Of a stretch of 31,389 nt of DNA, positions 29,500 through 31,389 are shown in pieces. Both the position numbers and the translations under genes were made by a program. Where the stretch lies: positions 1 through 31,389 of the forward strand of contig JBNGIS010034952.1 in NCBI GenBank assembly GCA_049999725.1, given 5' to 3'. A model generated the notes under the pieces. It was given only the letters and a program-made list of their open reading frames with translations, made no database searches and was not told where the DNA came from. Source of the DNA: Haplomitrium mnioides. Lineage: Eukaryota; Marchantiophyta; Haplomitriopsida; Calobryales. Position 1 is the first letter of the stretch. Every line of letters begins with the position of its first letter.

Positions 29500-30060
29500 G
29501 CATCTACTTACCTTGACTACTTAATCCTCTGCTAGCAATGACTTTGATGTAAAACTTGAAACCTCTTACATGCTTTGATTTTGATGTAGAACTTAGAACC
29601 CCTCATACTCTGAGACTTTGATCCAAAAATCAGAGCCCTCAGTGTGCCTATAGTTTGTTGCAGAGCTCAAATTCCTAAGTGTACCTAGACTCTGATCTAA
29701 AAACTTGTAGCCCTATGCACGCATAGACTTTGATGCGCAAGTCAAAACCTTATGTGTACATAGACTATGTTGCGGAACTCAAAACCCTTTGCAAGCATAG
29801 TCTTTATTGGTGAGTATTTAGATGTAAAACTTGGATTCCTATGTGCGTATAGACTTTGGTGTGGAAGTCGGAACCTTATGCTAGCTTAGACTCTGATACA
29901 AAACTTTGAACCTTGTACATACAAAGACTACCGTGTAGAACTTAAAATATAAATTGCTCAAAGACTGATGTGGAACTTAGAACCATTTGTTTGCAGTGAA
30001 TCTAATCCAAAGCTTGGAGCACTCTGCATGTTTAGACTATAAAGCAAATTTCTAAACCCA
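29500..30060. repeat. GCGC-type minisatellite with about 40-bp unit
   Basis: About a dozen diverged units of the form ccctatgcacgcatagac, then tttgatgcgcaagtcaaaa. Examples are near 29,711, 29,750, 29,790, 29,840 and 29,878. Compared with the 25-bp arrays, each unit has an added tttgatgtaaaacttagaac-like spacer, also seen in parts of 4.2-4.5 and 6.43-6.7 kb. Confidence 0.85.
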
Positions 30061-30439
30061 CTGCTTTTTTTGGTTTCTCTAGCCTTTTTTGTTTTGAGTT
30101 ATGTCTCCGTTGCGCATATGAATTTTTGAATTTTAGAAGATTTTGAATTGCTAAACCCTTGTAAAAACATGACTACTTGACATTTTGTGTGTATGGATTT
30201 TGAAGAAGAATGCAAAACGTCTTTCTTGTTTGGATTTCAAAATAGAGCTCCGAACTCCATGCAAGGATACGTTTTTGTAGCTTTTGTCATTTGGGGCTCT
30301 AAACTAATTCCCTTGACTTCTAGTCCGCTTGGGTTTTTCCTCAAGTTTTCTATTTGTTTATCAAAAAACAGGTTTTTAGTGGCATCATGTCTATATGAGC
30401 TTGAAGTTTGGGCAACCAAATTTATTTCAAAATGACTTC

Positions 30440-30726
30440 ATTTTAACATTGTTTCAAATTTTTGGCTTCGAAATGCATTGTATCCCAAATGCAAGTTTTT
30501 GTGAAAACAAACCACAATTTTCATGCTTTTTATTTATTTTGAGATTTCTAATATTTTCACAAAAACTAAGAATATCATTCAATTTTGCATAATAAAATTG
30601 CTTCTAGATATATCAAGCTTGCTAAAATCGCCAAAAATTAACCAAAAAAACTTATGTAGTTTTTTTGAGAAAAATACCCTCGCTTTCTATGTTTTTGAGC
30701 CTATTCATGGTTCATTGTAACAGTTG
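30440..30726 (+). repeat. AT-rich block shared with 7.19-7.54 kb; likely intron 3' end
   Basis: Collinear with 7190-7538 (ttttcacaaaaac, attttgcat, cttgctaaaatcgccaaaaatt, gagaaaaataccctc, tttttgagcctat). It ends tcattgtaacag/ttgttaatacc, an acceptor-like site placed exactly where homology to the minus-strand gene trace at 10.8 kb begins. This suggests that the region from the minisatellite to 30,726 is intron. Confidence 0.55.
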
Positions 30727-31389
30727 TTAATACCAAGAAAAGATTCAAACCTTGGTTGTTGTCTATTTACTTTGCATGGTGCTACCATTGTATGTACAAG
30801 TGCATTCAACTTAATATTATTTGCGAGGAATGATAGAATTCCAAGGATACAAGAACTCAGAAATGGAGATCTTATAGACACTTTTAGAAAGAGAGATTTA
30901 TTTGCTAAAGAGGTATTTGTAAGTGAGTGGATGGATAATTGTTTTCAAAAATACTGAGAGAGAATGCCGACTCGTATAATATATAACTTTTTTGATAATT
31001 TACTAAATGAAAAGTGTATGACTGTTATACAAGTTATTTGAAAGAGAAGAATCCTGATTGTACTATGAGTTTCTTTTGTTTTACATAACATTGGAGACGG
31101 CATTTTCCAAATGTCACAACTCTTAAACGTAATATTTTTTTGTTTGTCAAACATGTGAAACGATTAAATCACTTTGAGAGAGATACATTTTGAAGTCAAA
31201 CAAAAGCAAAAAAATGCTTTGGCTTTAACAATTGCTAGTATGAACCAAAAACATGCTACTCAAAACATGAACCTTTTTTTTGGCAAAACAAACGACGTCT
31301 TAAGGCTAAAAAAAATAAGCAAAATGAAGATATTTTCCCAAAAAATAATTGTAGAAGTTTTTTAAATCAACTTTTGGCAACTTCAACAA
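30727..31389 (+). pseudogene. Decayed gene, unknown family, copy B (plus), cut by window end
   Basis: Homologous at the DNA level to the reverse complement of about 10,790-10,440, starting ttaataccaagaaaaga (gaataccaagaaaaga in copy A). Shared protein blocks include EVFVSEWMDNCFQKY and ERMPTR, then in another frame DCYTSYLKEKNPDCTMSFF, then FT, a stop, HW and FPNVTTLKRN. Here EWMD keeps the tryptophan that is a stop in copy A. Beyond copy A's homology it continues, with a nearby CQTC pair (about 31,146) and an open stretch at 31,174-31,365 (REIHFEVKQKQKNALALTIA, SMNQKHATQNMNLFFGKTN). A C-X2-C shortly after FP.V is compatible with a zinc-binding transposase or integrase-like N-terminus, but this is tentative. 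The gene probably continues past 31,389. Confidence 0.6.

Overview
The window reads as intergenic DNA from a large, repeat-rich land-plant nuclear genome. It is AT-rich, I found no intact long gene, and old Ty1/copia, Ty3/gypsy and LINE fragments sit on both strands, broken by stops, frameshifts and nested insertions. One decayed cellular-type gene has plant-like GT-AG introns. No tRNA, rRNA, CRISPR array or bacterial operon is visible. The species cannot be fixed from this sequence; a gymnosperm or other large plant genome is my inference.

Layout. 1-128: perfect 64-bp tandem duplication. About 240-1526: 32-bp minisatellite with one inverted stretch. About 1531-2560 (minus): 3' end of a Ty3/gypsy chromovirus (LTR side, polypurine tract, chromodomain, integrase tail). 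3433-3879 and 7588-9215 (minus): two halves of one Ty1/copia pol, split by about 3.7 kb (3880-7587) that carries two GCGC-palindrome minisatellite arrays and unknown decayed exons. 9.8-11.7 kb (minus): minisatellite plus a decayed unknown protein gene whose relative lies at 30.7-31.4 kb (plus). 12.38-16.26 kb (plus): intron-containing pseudogene joining a ParB-like domain to a DNA methyltransferase with beta-class motif order. 17,310-22,569 (plus): complete but dead copia element with two 236-bp LTRs and a TTTAG target-site duplication, inserted in the first of three tandem copies of a 1.05-1.2 kb repeat (17,221-25,486). 25,487-26,487 (plus): 5'-truncated LINE. 27,480-28,690 (minus): Ty3/gypsy RT-RNase H-integrase remnant. 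28.9-31.4 kb: minisatellite, intron-like AT-rich DNA and the second unknown-protein copy.

Nothing here works as a present-day pathway; the interest is historical. The main points are the ParB-like/methyltransferase fossil, a minisatellite family built on CATGCGCGCATG palindromes that sits inside introns of the decayed genes, and the two opposite-strand copies of the unknown family. These may be parts of one undescribed multi-gene mobile element or of one expanded plant gene family. The sequence alone cannot decide between the two.
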